A DNA stretch of 64,000 bases, taken from contig CATLOT010000011.1 in the NCBI GenBank assembly GCA_950054155.1, forward strand, positions 33,672-97,671, written 5' to 3'. Positions 1 to 7,613 of the stretch are shown here, in pieces. The translations under genes were made by a program, and so were the position numbers. Source of the stretch: an uncultured Bacteriovoracaceae bacterium (GTDB lineage: Bacteria; Bdellovibrionota; Bacteriovoracia; Bacteriovoracales; Bacteriovoracaceae). Each line of letters starts with the position of its first letter. The stretch's first letter is position 1. The notes under the pieces were generated by a model. The model saw only the letters and a list, made by a program, of their open reading frames with translations, searched no databases and was not told the DNA's origin.

Positions 1-187
1 CCCCTATGAGCACTTCAGCTCTACCTTTTTGCGTGAATCTAGATAGGTAGTAAAATTTACAGTGTCTCTTTTCATTGCCTTGTCACTCGGTGACAGGCCT
101 TCTATAAAGCCCATGTCTACTCATCACAAGTGGAAAGTAGTTGTCCTAACTACTCCTGTTGTAATGAAGTGTTCCTGTTGTTGTGGG

Positions 188-224
188 GGGTCTTGGACGG
201 ATTCCAAGACCCTTTCTTTTTTTC
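188..224 (+). terminator. Strong intrinsic terminator of an unidentified plus-strand transcript
   Basis: A perfect 10-bp stem (188-197 pairing with 203-212, 5-nt loop) is followed by a T-rich tail at 213-224. The T tract lies only on the plus-strand side, so it ends a rightward transcript. No convincing coding frame precedes it: frames open at the window edge stop at about 46 and 50. The upstream 1-187 may be a 3' untranslated region or a small RNA; I could not match it to tmRNA, 6S, SRP or RNase P RNA. Confidence 0.8.
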
Positions 225-841
225 TATCTCCGACAATTCAACGATCCCAATGTTTGTGAAAGAGCAAAGGAAGAGAGCTTTCGGGGAAGAGCGATGTGAC
301 TGGCCTGACCTGTGACATTAAACTCTCTATCAGCTCCTTTTACCTTCATGCCTGCTAAAGGCACTTTCTGGTAAATATTAATAAAGTGATTCACCAGCGG
401 ACTTCCAGGATTAGAGTAGCGATAGCTGTAGCCCCTAGGATCAAAGGTTACGACATTGTCGACTTGAAGACCCTTCTTTTTCGCTTCCTTTAAGAAATTG
501 AAGACACCTTTTCCGGCGCCAAAACTGTGGCCTACAAGATTGAGGCGAAAAGAACTTCCAAACTCCTTCTTAAAAGAGAGAGCGCACTGAACAGCCTTTT
601 TAGCCTTTGCTTTTGAGTAGTAAAAGTCCGCTCCTATAATTGAATTTCCACAGAGGTTCTTGGCTTCTTTAACAAAGCTCTTTTGGAGCAGCTTTGCCTT
701 GAGCTCAGCTGTCATAAGGCCATCAAAGGTAATAATAAGAGTGCTTCGGTCTTCGTTAATGGCCTCTTTGAGTTGTGTTGGGCAATTCGCCTTGGCCTTG
801 AGCACGAGGCACAAGCTCACAAGGATCAGTAGTGTTTTCAT
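224..841 (-). CDS. Secreted alpha/beta-hydrolase (lipase-like) protein
   Basis: 205 residues. The N-terminus (Lys at position 2, then a Leu/Val-rich core ending KAKA) is a signal peptide, so the product is exported. A GHSFGAG nucleophile elbow near the middle, a later TFDPRG segment (candidate acid) and a C-terminal ASHIALP segment (candidate histidine) fit a Ser-Asp-His triad like that of class 3 lipases or esterases; the fold and substrate are inferred. The start is supported by AGGAG about 9 nt upstream. The TAG stop sits in the tail of the opposing terminator, so the gene is convergent with the unknown transcript at 1-223. Confidence 0.72.
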   Translation of the reverse strand: MKTLLILVSLCLVLKAKANCPTQLKEAINEDRSTLIITFDGLMTAELKAKLLQKSFVKEAKNLCGNSIIGADFYYSKAKAKKAVQCALSFKKEFGSSFRLNLVGHSFGAGKGVFNFLKEAKKKGLQVDNVVTFDPRGYSYRYSNPGSPLVNHFINIYQKVPLAGMKVKGADREFNVTGQASHIALPRKLSSFALSQTLGSLNCRR

Positions 842-1005
842 GGGTCTTAACTCCTATAATTAAATAGTTTTCGTGTTGGTGGAGGGCTACCTTGCCATAA
901 CTTGAGGTCGAAGAGGTTGGAGTAGGGAAATTTTTCATAAGGCTTTAACACGGAGGGTAAACGAAGTATTCTCCTCCTCCCAAACCTAATTTGTTGGAGA
1001 AAGTC

Positions 1006-1389
1006 ATGAAAAAGTCCATCTTCGCAGTTGCTCTATTATTGTCTTTGCAAAGCTTTGCTTCAGACTCTTTGAGCTGTCAGATTGTAGAAAGTGCTGAAAG
1101 AAGTGCTTTTCTTGATAGCGTTCAATCCGACATTAGGGAAGGAATTGCCAGCGGTCAGTATACGGAGTCCCTGCTCGAACAAGTCTCTCAGATTAATGCT
1201 ATTTTCATTGGCCTTAATAAGGAGCTGTGCCTGAGTGATGAGTTTTCCAAGTCTGAAAAAGAAGGTCTTAAAGGTGCGGCCCAAGCGGATATTAAAGAGA
1301 TTCTTGAAAGTGAGAAGGTGGCGAAGAGCGACGCTGATTTTCTTGAGACAATTGCGGGGCTCTTCTCACGCGCCATTCACCGTCTTTAA
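1006..1389 (+). CDS. Small secreted protein of unknown function
   Basis: 127 residues with a clean signal peptide (MKKSIFAVALLLSLQSFA) and a short acidic, helix-prone mature part holding two cysteines. The ATG at 1006 follows GGAGA with 6-nt spacing; an upstream in-frame TTG at 991 is less likely because it would place the Shine-Dalgarno inside the gene and bury the signal peptide start. The family is not recognised. The TAA stop coincides with the left end of the first ~205-bp repeat element, so the last codons may derive from the element. Confidence 0.7.
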   Translation: MKKSIFAVALLLSLQSFASDSLSCQIVESAERSAFLDSVQSDIREGIASGQYTESLLEQVSQINAIFIGLNKELCLSDEFSKSEKEGLKGAAQADIKEILESEKVAKSDADFLETIAGLFSRAIHRL

Positions 1390-1590
1390 ACTGACCCCTC
1401 TAGTTGGTGCTGATAAAAAAACGGCCAGCTCATCGTTAATTAAACTAACAACTTAAGGTGGATATCTTAGGAGACATGCTTAAGGGCTTACCTCTCTCTT
1501 TTGCAACACCATTTAATGTCCTAAGCTAACGCTTTTATTCAAGGTCTAAAGCTCAAGAGAATTCAAACACCATTTAAGTCGGTCAGTTTA
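1387..1590. repeat. Repeat element copy 1, ~204 bp, inverted-repeat ends
   Basis: The left end TAAACTGACCCC and the right end GGTCAGTTTA are inverted, and a second pair just inside (TTGGTG against CACCATTTAA) continues the symmetry. A nested inner inverted repeat is visible (CTTAGGA near 1470, TCCTAAG near 1522). A second, diverged copy lies at 2938-3140 with the same ends and recognisable internal similarity. It encodes no plausible protein. It begins on the stop codon of the upstream gene. It could be a MITE-like or REP-like element or a foldable 3' RNA element. Confidence 0.75.
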
Positions 1591-1675
1591 CAATGTCTTT
1601 GATTAAAATTCCTCTGCTTTATGGAGTGAGTAAATTCGTTTATATTTGAAGCATCACTTTAACCGAAGGATACCA

Positions 1676-1942
1676 ATGAAACGATTACTTATTCTGAGCC
1701 TCTTCCTGACGGCCGGATGTGCAATGAATTCTCATGAGCATAAAAAAGATGACCCTCACTATAAGCATAAATCTCACAACCATGTGGACCATCATCACAA
1801 GCATCACAAGGATCATGATCACAAACATAAGAAGAGTTGTGGGCATGAAAGTAAGAAGCATGAAGATCATGTGGACTATAAGCATGAGGGGCATCTCCAT
1901 CATCAGGCTGATGGGCATACTCATGAGTGTCACGAAGACTAG
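1676..1942 (+). CDS. Histidine-rich lipoprotein, probable metal-binding
   Basis: 88 residues. The lipobox LTAGC puts the lipidated cysteine at about position 15, so the product is membrane-anchored. After it almost every second or third residue is His, mixed with Lys, Asp and Glu, in clusters such as HHHKHHKDHDHKHKK. Such proteins bind Zn, Ni, Co or Cu; buffering or acquisition of a transition metal is inferred. The ATG at 1676 has GAAGGA five nt upstream and is preferred over 1646, which would put a charged extension before the signal peptide. It is monocistronic and followed by a strong terminator. I saw no Zur- or Fur-type box. Confidence 0.75.
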   Translation: MKRLLILSLFLTAGCAMNSHEHKKDDPHYKHKSHNHVDHHHKHHKDHDHKHKKSCGHESKKHEDHVDYKHEGHLHHQADGHTHECHED

Positions 1943-1983
1943 AAAGATTTAAGAAATGCCAAACTCAACCTGGCACTTTTTGG

Positions 1984-2014
1984 AAAGCCCGCGAAACGCG
2001 GGCTTTGTTTTTTG
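1984..2014 (+). terminator. Intrinsic terminator of the His-rich lipoprotein gene
   Basis: A perfect 10-bp GC-rich stem (1984-1993 with 1997-2006) with an AAA loop is followed by GTTTTTTG. It lies 41 nt after the stop codon. Confidence 0.9.
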
Positions 2015-2141
2015 AGATTTTAAGAAGCTTGTCTAAATTGACCGGCCCCTCCACGGGTCTCTTCGGGCGCTGACGCTTCCTCGAGCCTGTGTGACTTCTC
2101 AGCATCAAAATAGGCCACTGACCTTTTTTGACTGCAGGAAG

Positions 2142-2777
2142 TTACTTGACCTTCCAATAGTGTTCTACAACGAGCTGACCGTTGTACTCGAAAGGAATAT
2201 CCTCTGGAAGGGGATTAGCGATAAGCTCTGCTTTTCTCGCATCATCATTTCCTTCAACTTTCCAACATGCTGGAAGAGAAGGGAGACGAGGAGTTTCAAC
2301 TGAACGCTTATAGTTTTGGTTCTTGTAACCTTTTTCTGTAAGTTCGATTTTATCGCCAACTTTAACCATGAAAGAAGCTTTATCAACGATCTTACCGTTA
2401 ACCTTAACTTGTCCGTGTGCAACCATTTGAGAAGCAGCAGGAATTGAAGGGGCCCAGTTAAGACGGAAGATAGCGTTGTTAAGACGACGCTCAAGGTGAG
2501 CAATCATGTACTCCATCCAAGGCTTACCAGCAGAGTGGCGCTTAGAGTACTTCACATACTTAACAAGTTGCTTTTCACGAAGTCCGTAGTGAAAAAGAAG
2601 CTTTTGCTTTTCTTTAAGACGAACAGCGTAGTCAGAGATTTTCTTTCTCTTGTTACCGTGAACACCTGGTCCGTAAGGACGACGCTCAAGAGCACCAGCT
2701 TTACCAAGACCTGGAAGCTCAATACCAAGAGCTCTTTGGATTTTAAAACGAGATACACCCGTTGTTGCCTTTGCCAT
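2142..2777 (-). CDS. rpsD: 30S ribosomal protein S4
   Basis: 211 residues, normal S4 length. It has the N-terminal RRPYGPGVHG and KISDYAVRLKEKQK segments and a central S4 RNA-binding domain (residues ~100-165: RRLNNAIFRL, then VNGKIVDKASFMVKVGD). S4 nucleates 30S assembly on 16S rRNA and often represses its own synthesis. No N-terminal zinc cysteines are present, so it is a C-minus type S4. Here rpsD stands alone instead of beside rpsK and rpoA, with its own promoter-like sequence and a structured leader. AAGGAG lies just upstream of the ATG. I cannot tell whether it is the only S4 gene in the genome. Confidence 0.95.
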   Translation of the reverse strand: MAKATTGVSRFKIQRALGIELPGLGKAGALERRPYGPGVHGNKRKKISDYAVRLKEKQKLLFHYGLREKQLVKYVKYSKRHSAGKPWMEYMIAHLERRLNNAIFRLNWAPSIPAASQMVAHGQVKVNGKIVDKASFMVKVGDKIELTEKGYKNQNYKRSVETPRLPSLPACWKVEGNDDARKAELIANPLPEDIPFEYNGQLVVEHYWKVK

Positions 2778-2806
2778 ATCAGATTCTCCTTATAAACAGT
2801 GACCTT

Positions 2807-2850
2807 TGCGGCGTATGGCTCAAATGCACGCATCACAAATTGAAGCCGCA
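2807..2850 (-). promoter_or_regulatory. Hairpin in rpsD leader, possible S4 autoregulatory element
   Basis: A 6-bp outer stem (2807-2812 with 2845-2850) and an inner four-pair stem (2820-2823 with 2840-2843) lie about 30-70 nt ahead of the rpsD start. S4 feedback through mRNA leaders is known in other bacteria. The assignment here rests on position and foldability only. Confidence 0.35.
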
Positions 2851-2879
2851 GGTCTGTACTGATGAATGCGTGAAAGGGA

Positions 2880-2908
2880 TTTTTAGTAAATTTGGGCAGT
2901 TAAGTCAA
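2880..2908 (-). promoter_or_regulatory. Candidate sigma-70 promoter for rpsD
   Basis: On the minus strand TTGACT (2903-2908) is separated by exactly 17 nt from TAAAAA (2880-2885). That would start transcription about 95 nt before rpsD and include the hairpin leader. Confidence 0.5.
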
Positions 2909-2937
2909 TGTGAAAAACTCTTCCTAGAAAAGTTTTT

Positions 2938-3140
2938 AAACTGACCCCGCTAATTGGTGTTCAAAAAAAGATACCATATCAAAAGGTGAATTAAACCCAC
3001 AGCTTAGGACAGAGTTTTAGGGAGGAGTAAGGGAAGCTTACCCCGACTCCCTTAAAGCTCCATTTAAAATCCTAAATAGCTATTTTTATTAAAGAAATGA
3101 GGTGAATAGAAAACAAGCACCATTTAAGTAGGTCAGTTTA
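2938..3140. repeat. Repeat element copy 2, ~203 bp, inverted-repeat ends
   Basis: Same ends as copy 1: TAAACTGACCCC on the left, CACCATTTAAGT then GGTCAGTTTA on the right. An inner pair GCTTAGGA / TCCTAAAT and a GGGAG / CTCCC pair suggest a nested foldback. The right end supplies the TGA stop (3133-3135) of the minus-strand aminotransferase gene. The left end lies just upstream of the rpsD promoter. Both copies point the same way. The inner sequences are clearly related but diverged, so the insertions are not recent. Confidence 0.75.
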
Positions 3141-4002
3141 AGTTGAGAATAAAGGTTTTGTAGTGTTTGTGAAGCTCCTTGGTCTTAGGGCCAGGAACAC
3201 CTAGACCTATAACTTGATTATCAACCTGCGTCACAGGAAGGACCTCTCGAGTAGAAGAGGTGATAAAGACCTCATTAGCACTTTTGAGGGTATCGACAGT
3301 GAAGTTTTGCTCTTTAATATCAAAGCCTTGTGCTTTTCCAAGCTCCATGACTTTCTGGCGCGTGATCCCTCCTAAGAGGCCTGCCTCAAGAGGAGGGGTG
3401 ATGATGGACTCGCCAAGGACCATCCAGATATTGGCACTTGTTGACTCGGTGACATAGCCTTTCGCGTTTAGCATCACTGCGTCATAGGCACCGGCTTCGC
3501 GTGCTTGCTTGATGGCGAGGACGTTATTGAGGTAGTTGCCTGATTTGACGCTAGGGTCCATCGACTTCTTAGGGTTTCTGAGAACCTCACTGGTGAAGAG
3601 AGTGACGCCTTTTTCGTAAAGGGCCGTGTCGAGGGCCGGTAATTCTTTAAAGAGGATTAGCGTTGTCTGCTCTTCCCCCAGGGCTGGGTCCAGTCCCAGA
3701 TCTCCGATACCACGCGTAATTATGATCCGGATATATTGCCTCTCAAGGCCAAGCTTGCGAGCGCCCTCATGGATAATGCGAGTGAGTTCTTCTCGCTTCA
3801 TCTGAATGGAAAGGCCGATGCCATCAGCGCTGTGCCAAAGACGATCGAGATGCTCCTCAACGAGAAAGGGTTTTCCTTTATAGGTGAGGGTCACCTCATA
3901 AATTGAGTCCCCATAGAGAAAGCCCCGGTCAAAGATAGAGACTTTTGCCTCTTGGGGGGAGATGAAGGCGCCATTTTGATAAACGAGCCCTGACTTATTC
4001 AT
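3133..4002 (-). CDS. Class IV PLP aminotransferase (branched-chain or D-amino acid type)
   Basis: 289 residues, the usual length for the IlvE/D-alanine aminotransferase/PabC fold. Visible family marks are FDRGFLYGDSIYE near the N-terminus, the catalytic lysine in DPSVKSGNYLNN, the cofactor-binding ESTSANIW segment, and the C-terminal FITSSTREVLPV. It transfers an amino group between an amino acid and a 2-oxo acid; sequence alone does not separate branched-chain from D-amino acid specificity. Start 4002 has AAAGGAG eight nt upstream, so longer in-frame extensions are rejected. It overlaps the rhodanese gene by 8 nt, implying coupled translation. Its stop codon lies inside repeat element copy 2. 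Confidence 0.85.
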   Translation of the reverse strand: MNKSGLVYQNGAFISPQEAKVSIFDRGFLYGDSIYEVTLTYKGKPFLVEEHLDRLWHSADGIGLSIQMKREELTRIIHEGARKLGLERQYIRIIITRGIGDLGLDPALGEEQTTLILFKELPALDTALYEKGVTLFTSEVLRNPKKSMDPSVKSGNYLNNVLAIKQAREAGAYDAVMLNAKGYVTESTSANIWMVLGESIITPPLEAGLLGGITRQKVMELGKAQGFDIKEQNFTVDTLKSANEVFITSSTREVLPVTQVDNQVIGLGVPGPKTKELHKHYKTFILNLN

Positions 4003-4507
4003 CCCATACTCCTTTATAGGGTTCTTGCGTAAAATTCCAGGCCTCACTCATGACGTGCACTTTAAAAGTAGGCTGCCCCTTAGGGTCGACGAGGGGTAAC
4101 GAGCGATTGACCCAACCCAGAATACCTTCTTTGAGGCTAAAGCCATGGATCTTTTCTTTCTTTGCGAGATCTTGAATATACTGGCTACTGCGCTGACCAA
4201 TGGTGCAATAAGCAACAGGGATACGATCCTTATAGGTTTCTCTTTGCAGCTCAAATTGGCTTTTGGAGATAGCCCCAGAGATCATACTAATATCGCGCTC
4301 TCTTTGGCTGCGAACATCGATCAGGAGAAACTTAGGATCCTTTTGAAATTCTTCAACACTGAGGTGAGAAACTTTCGGAAAAGATTTTACGATGGTTTTG
4401 CTCATTCCCGCGATGACCTTGTCTTTATTGGCGACCTCTCCTGGATTGAGGCAGGAGGGGATGAGAAGAAGGGCGGCGAGAAGAGTAGTGGTCATTGTCT
4501 TTGTCAT
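3995..4507 (-). CDS. Rhodanese-domain lipoprotein
   Basis: 170 residues. A signal peptide ending LLIPSC is a lipobox, so the protein should be lipid-anchored in the periplasm. The mature part is one rhodanese domain: LLIDVRSQRERDISMI followed by the active-site loop CTIGQRS, whose cysteine would carry persulfide sulfur. A thiosulfate or other sulfurtransferase role is inferred. The start at 4507 gives a proper signal peptide; an extension to 4552 is possible but has no good ribosome site. It is co-transcribed with and overlaps the aminotransferase, with no obvious biochemical link. Confidence 0.8.
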   Translation of the reverse strand: MTKTMTTTLLAALLLIPSCLNPGEVANKDKVIAGMSKTIVKSFPKVSHLSVEEFQKDPKFLLIDVRSQRERDISMISGAISKSQFELQRETYKDRIPVAYCTIGQRSSQYIQDLAKKEKIHGFSLKEGILGWVNRSLPLVDPKGQPTFKVHVMSEAWNFTQEPYKGVWDE

Positions 4508-4581
4508 AGGGGCTATTATGCAAGGATTGAAGGGACTTGGGAAGTTTGACATTAATTGTCGAGAAAGGGGATAATTTGCTT

Positions 4582-5889
4582 ATGATAAAAGCCCTTACCC
4601 TTGTCTTATTTCTGATCTCAACTCCTCTCTTTGCTCAGTCTGTGAGCGATATTACGGCCGATGATTCCTATGAGTTTCTCACGGTCACTCTTTATACCAA
4701 TAATAAGGCCAATAGCTTTGATATTTTCGAAGAAGCGGGAAGTGCAGCTTCAAGTTCAAACCCTCATAAGATTTATGTGCCCTTTATGACCACAGGCACG
4801 GCCAACCAAAATTTCAGCTACTATGCTTCAAGGGCCAGTCTTCCCACCATTAATGGAGGAACGCCGACGAACTCACCTCAGCTGCGCTTCGTTCTCGATG
4901 TGGACGTTAATGGTAATGCCGATGACCTTCATGTGGCCGTCGCCGATAGTGTCACGGGGACCTATTACGTTTTAGATTTTATTGCGACCACCACCGATGG
5001 CACTTTCACTTACGATCTTTCTTTTTCTGATATCTGTAATATCACTGACCTGACTTTTAGATGTGATGACTTCGATCAAACAGTGACACCTAATGAAATT
5101 GAGGAGCTTGGACTTTTCTTCTTTGTTAATGATGGCATTTTGGTTGAGGGCGACACCATTACGGCCAGTAACTATACCGGGGATTACTACGAACTTAATA
5201 TGAGTAATCGCATCTATACTTCTAATTTCGTATCGCTTACGGAACTGAGAAAAGGGGATGAGCAACTGCGGGCTAACTATTCAACTTTCTCTTTTGGAAC
5301 AGGTTATGCCTACTCCCTCTTTGCCTATGTGCAACCTGGTGCTGCTGACACTCTTTGTGATTCTGTCGTTAATGCTAGTAATTCCAGTGTGACTCTCGGA
5401 AGTGAGGGCATTAGCTTTGGAAATTTAACGGATCTTCTTACTGTTGAAACCTCTGGTCTTGCTCCGGTAAAGAGCCTTGAGAATAACCGTTGCTACAATG
5501 TTCAACTCTTCTTTTGTGACCGCTTTGGCTTTTGCAGTTACTCTTCTGAGGAAATTCAAAATAGCCCCGAAGATATTGAGGCCCTTCTTGAGCAGCAGGC
5601 CTGCTTCTTTTTTACTGCGGGCTTTGGAGAGCAGCACTATGTTGTCGATTACTTCCAGGCTTTTAGAGATAATATTCTTCTTAAGAGTCGTTTAGGCCGA
5701 GCTTTTGTCAATTGGTACTATGACTTTGCTCCTCAGCATACTCCCTACATCTTAGAGCGACCTTGGCTTCAGAAAATTATCCGAGGTATTGCCTATGTCT
5801 TATATGGTCTTATGCATAGCTTTTGGGCGATTCTTTTCTTTATTTCCTTGGCCGTTGTACAATCGTTGAGACTAAGACGTTCATCATAG
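4582..5889 (+). CDS. Exported protein with C-terminal membrane anchor, function unknown
   Basis: 435 residues: signal peptide (MIKALTLVLFLISTPLFAQ), a long Asp/Asn/Ser/Thr-rich part that looks beta-rich with several cysteines (residues ~20-370), then a hydrophobic C-terminal segment (about 405-428) ending in Arg residues, so it is probably a periplasmic domain held by a C-terminal membrane anchor. I do not recognise the family. The start has GAAAGGGGA upstream; an earlier in-frame ATG at 4537 would spoil the signal peptide. It is divergent from the rhodanese gene and is the first gene of a four-gene run with yebC 15 nt downstream. Confidence 0.7.
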   Translation: MIKALTLVLFLISTPLFAQSVSDITADDSYEFLTVTLYTNNKANSFDIFEEAGSAASSSNPHKIYVPFMTTGTANQNFSYYASRASLPTINGGTPTNSPQLRFVLDVDVNGNADDLHVAVADSVTGTYYVLDFIATTTDGTFTYDLSFSDICNITDLTFRCDDFDQTVTPNEIEELGLFFFVNDGILVEGDTITASNYTGDYYELNMSNRIYTSNFVSLTELRKGDEQLRANYSTFSFGTGYAYSLFAYVQPGAADTLCDSVVNASNSSVTLGSEGISFGNLTDLLTVETSGLAPVKSLENNRCYNVQLFFCDRFGFCSYSSEEIQNSPEDIEALLEQQACFFFTAGFGEQHYVVDYFQAFRDNILLKSRLGRAFVNWYYDFAPQHTPYILERPWLQKIIRGIAYVLYGLMHSFWAILFFISLAVVQSLRLRRSS

Positions 5890-5904
5890 TTAAGGAGTAA
5901 ACCC

Positions 5905-6645
5905 ATGGCCGGTCACTCGAAATGGGCCAATATCCGCCACCGTAAAGGGGCACAAGATGCTAAGCGCGGAAAGATTTTTACCAAACTGATTAAAGAGATC
6001 ACGGTTGCCGTTAAAAATGGCGGACCTGATGCTGAAACCAATCCTCGTCTAAGACTTGCTCTGCAAAATGCCCGTGGCCAAAATATGCCAAAGGATAATA
6101 TTGAGCGCGCGATCAATAAGGCCAGTGGCGCTGATGGCACTCAATATGAGGATGTCACTTTTGAAGGCTATGGACCTGATGGCATCGCGGTCTTTGTTGA
6201 ATGTGCAACTGATAATAACACCAGAACGGTGGGTAATGTTCGCAGCTACTTTAGAAAGTATGGCGGTAATCTTGGAAAGGATGGTTGTCTTGAATTCGTC
6301 TTTGACCGCAAAGGAATCTTTAGTCTTGATCAAGGTGAACTCGATGAAGATGACTTCACCATGGAGATGATTGACGGTGGGGCTGAGGATGTTGAGTTTG
6401 ATGATGGTCTCATTACCGTGACTACTGCGATGGAAGACTTTGGAAATCTTCAAAAGAAATTGGGAGAGCTTGCTATTGAGCCTAAAGAAGCTGGTCTTCA
6501 GCGCATTCCAACAACAATGAAGGAAATCGACTCAGGGACTTGGGAGACTTTTTCAAAACTTATCGATGCTCTTGAAGACGATGATGACGTTCAGAAGGTC
6601 TATCACAACGTCGAATTTAATGAAGAGATTATGGGGGCAGAGTAA
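5905..6645 (+). CDS. yebC: YebC/PmpR family regulatory protein
   Basis: 246 residues, full length. It starts with the family signature MAGHSKWANIRHRKG and continues through NMPKDNIERAINK and the FEGYGPDGIAVFVE core. YebC-type proteins were described as transcription factors and, more recently, as translation factors that help ribosomes through proline-rich stretches; the mitochondrial relative is TACO1. It acts in the cytoplasm. AAGGAG lies 8 nt before the ATG. It is usually next to ruvC; here it is followed 5 nt later by a methyltransferase gene. Confidence 0.95.
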   Translation: MAGHSKWANIRHRKGAQDAKRGKIFTKLIKEITVAVKNGGPDAETNPRLRLALQNARGQNMPKDNIERAINKASGADGTQYEDVTFEGYGPDGIAVFVECATDNNTRTVGNVRSYFRKYGGNLGKDGCLEFVFDRKGIFSLDQGELDEDDFTMEMIDGGAEDVEFDDGLITVTTAMEDFGNLQKKLGELAIEPKEAGLQRIPTTMKEIDSGTWETFSKLIDALEDDDDVQKVYHNVEFNEEIMGAE

Positions 6646-6650
6646 ATCCT

Positions 6651-7610
6651 GTGAAAAAAGAACCTCAAGCTTATTTTATAACACTCATCCATACCCTTAG
6701 CTTTTTAAAAGAGGAGTTTGCTGAGTACTACCCCTCATGGCACTTTAAAAGTGGAGCTCATGGTTTTGCGACCTTCACTCTTGATCGAGAATATGGTCTT
6801 GAGGAGTTTCGCTCCTTTAATACGACCTTCGCTCTGGCCAAGGGGATTCTCCTTCATCAGGGAAATCTTGCTGAAATGGAAGCGAAGCTTGAAGAAGTGC
6901 AAGAAACTTATAAGGCGATTACTCTTCACCGCTGGGACCTTATGGCGGAAGAAGGAAAAATGGGGGATCGCAAGAATCGTGGCGTCGTCATTGATTTTAT
7001 TCGCTATGATGAAGATCAATTTGCCCTTGGTGTTCGCTATCAGATTCGAGGGGACTTTGCTCCCTATAGTGGCATCTCTCCGATCCCAATGCCGGAGCGT
7101 AGCCCTAGTAAGGCCTATCAGAAATTGGGGGAAGCCTTTAAGCACTTTCGCCCTCTTGTCGCTCACGATGATGTTTTCTTAGATATTGGCTGCAGCCCAG
7201 GGGGCTCAAGTTACTATCTTTTAAAGAGAGGTTACAGGGTTATCGGTGTAGATCTCCTTGATATCGATCCTAAGGTCAGAGAGGACTTTCCTGAAGGGTT
7301 TCTCTTTCTTAAGCAAAGTTTTTCAGAGCTTAAAACGAAGCACTTAAGAGGCCTGCCTCCTGTGAATTGGATTGTCTTTGATGTGGACTGTGAACCCATT
7401 GAAGCCCTGACATCCCTTCTTAAAATGATGGATAAACTTGATGAATGCGATGGTCTTATTATGACCATTAAGCTTGATCGTGGTTTTACTTTAAAAGATT
7501 TGGGAACATTAGAAACGATGGCAAAGAACCACGCTTACGGGGTGATTCGAAAGGGACTTCTTCCGAGTCATGAAAAAGAGTTTTGCCTCGTTTTACAAAA
7601 GACTGACTAG
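6651..7610 (+). CDS. RlmM-like 2'-O-ribose RNA methyltransferase
   Basis: 319 residues with a GTG start. The N-terminal ~90 residues resemble the small substrate-binding domain of RlmM; the C-terminal half is a Rossmann methyltransferase with FLDIGCSPGGSSYYLL as the SAM loop, VIGVDLLDIDP as the ribose-binding acidic strand, WIVFDVDCEP, and a late IMTIKL lysine, consistent with the Lys-Asp-Lys-Glu set of FtsJ/RlmM enzymes. RlmM modifies C2498 of 23S rRNA; the exact target here is inferred. It lies 5 nt after yebC and 3 nt before the channel gene, in one transcript. Confidence 0.8.
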   Translation: MKKEPQAYFITLIHTLSFLKEEFAEYYPSWHFKSGAHGFATFTLDREYGLEEFRSFNTTFALAKGILLHQGNLAEMEAKLEEVQETYKAITLHRWDLMAEEGKMGDRKNRGVVIDFIRYDEDQFALGVRYQIRGDFAPYSGISPIPMPERSPSKAYQKLGEAFKHFRPLVAHDDVFLDIGCSPGGSSYYLLKRGYRVIGVDLLDIDPKVREDFPEGFLFLKQSFSELKTKHLRGLPPVNWIVFDVDCEPIEALTSLLKMMDKLDECDGLIMTIKLDRGFTLKDLGTLETMAKNHAYGVIRKGLLPSHEKEFCLVLQKTD

Positions 7611-7613
7611 CTC

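Noticed and set aside
62..259. 65-codon open frame at the left edge
   Set aside because: It reads through a perfect terminator hairpin and its T tail and has a Cys-rich stretch from low-complexity DNA.
1685..1933. 82-codon Met-rich frame opposite the His-rich lipoprotein
   Set aside because: It is the mirror of CAT (His) codons reading as ATG (Met) on the other strand, not a gene.
2021..2140. Possible rpsD terminator
   Set aside because: Only short GC-rich pairings (such as GACC / GGTC) and no T tract on the minus strand at a good distance.
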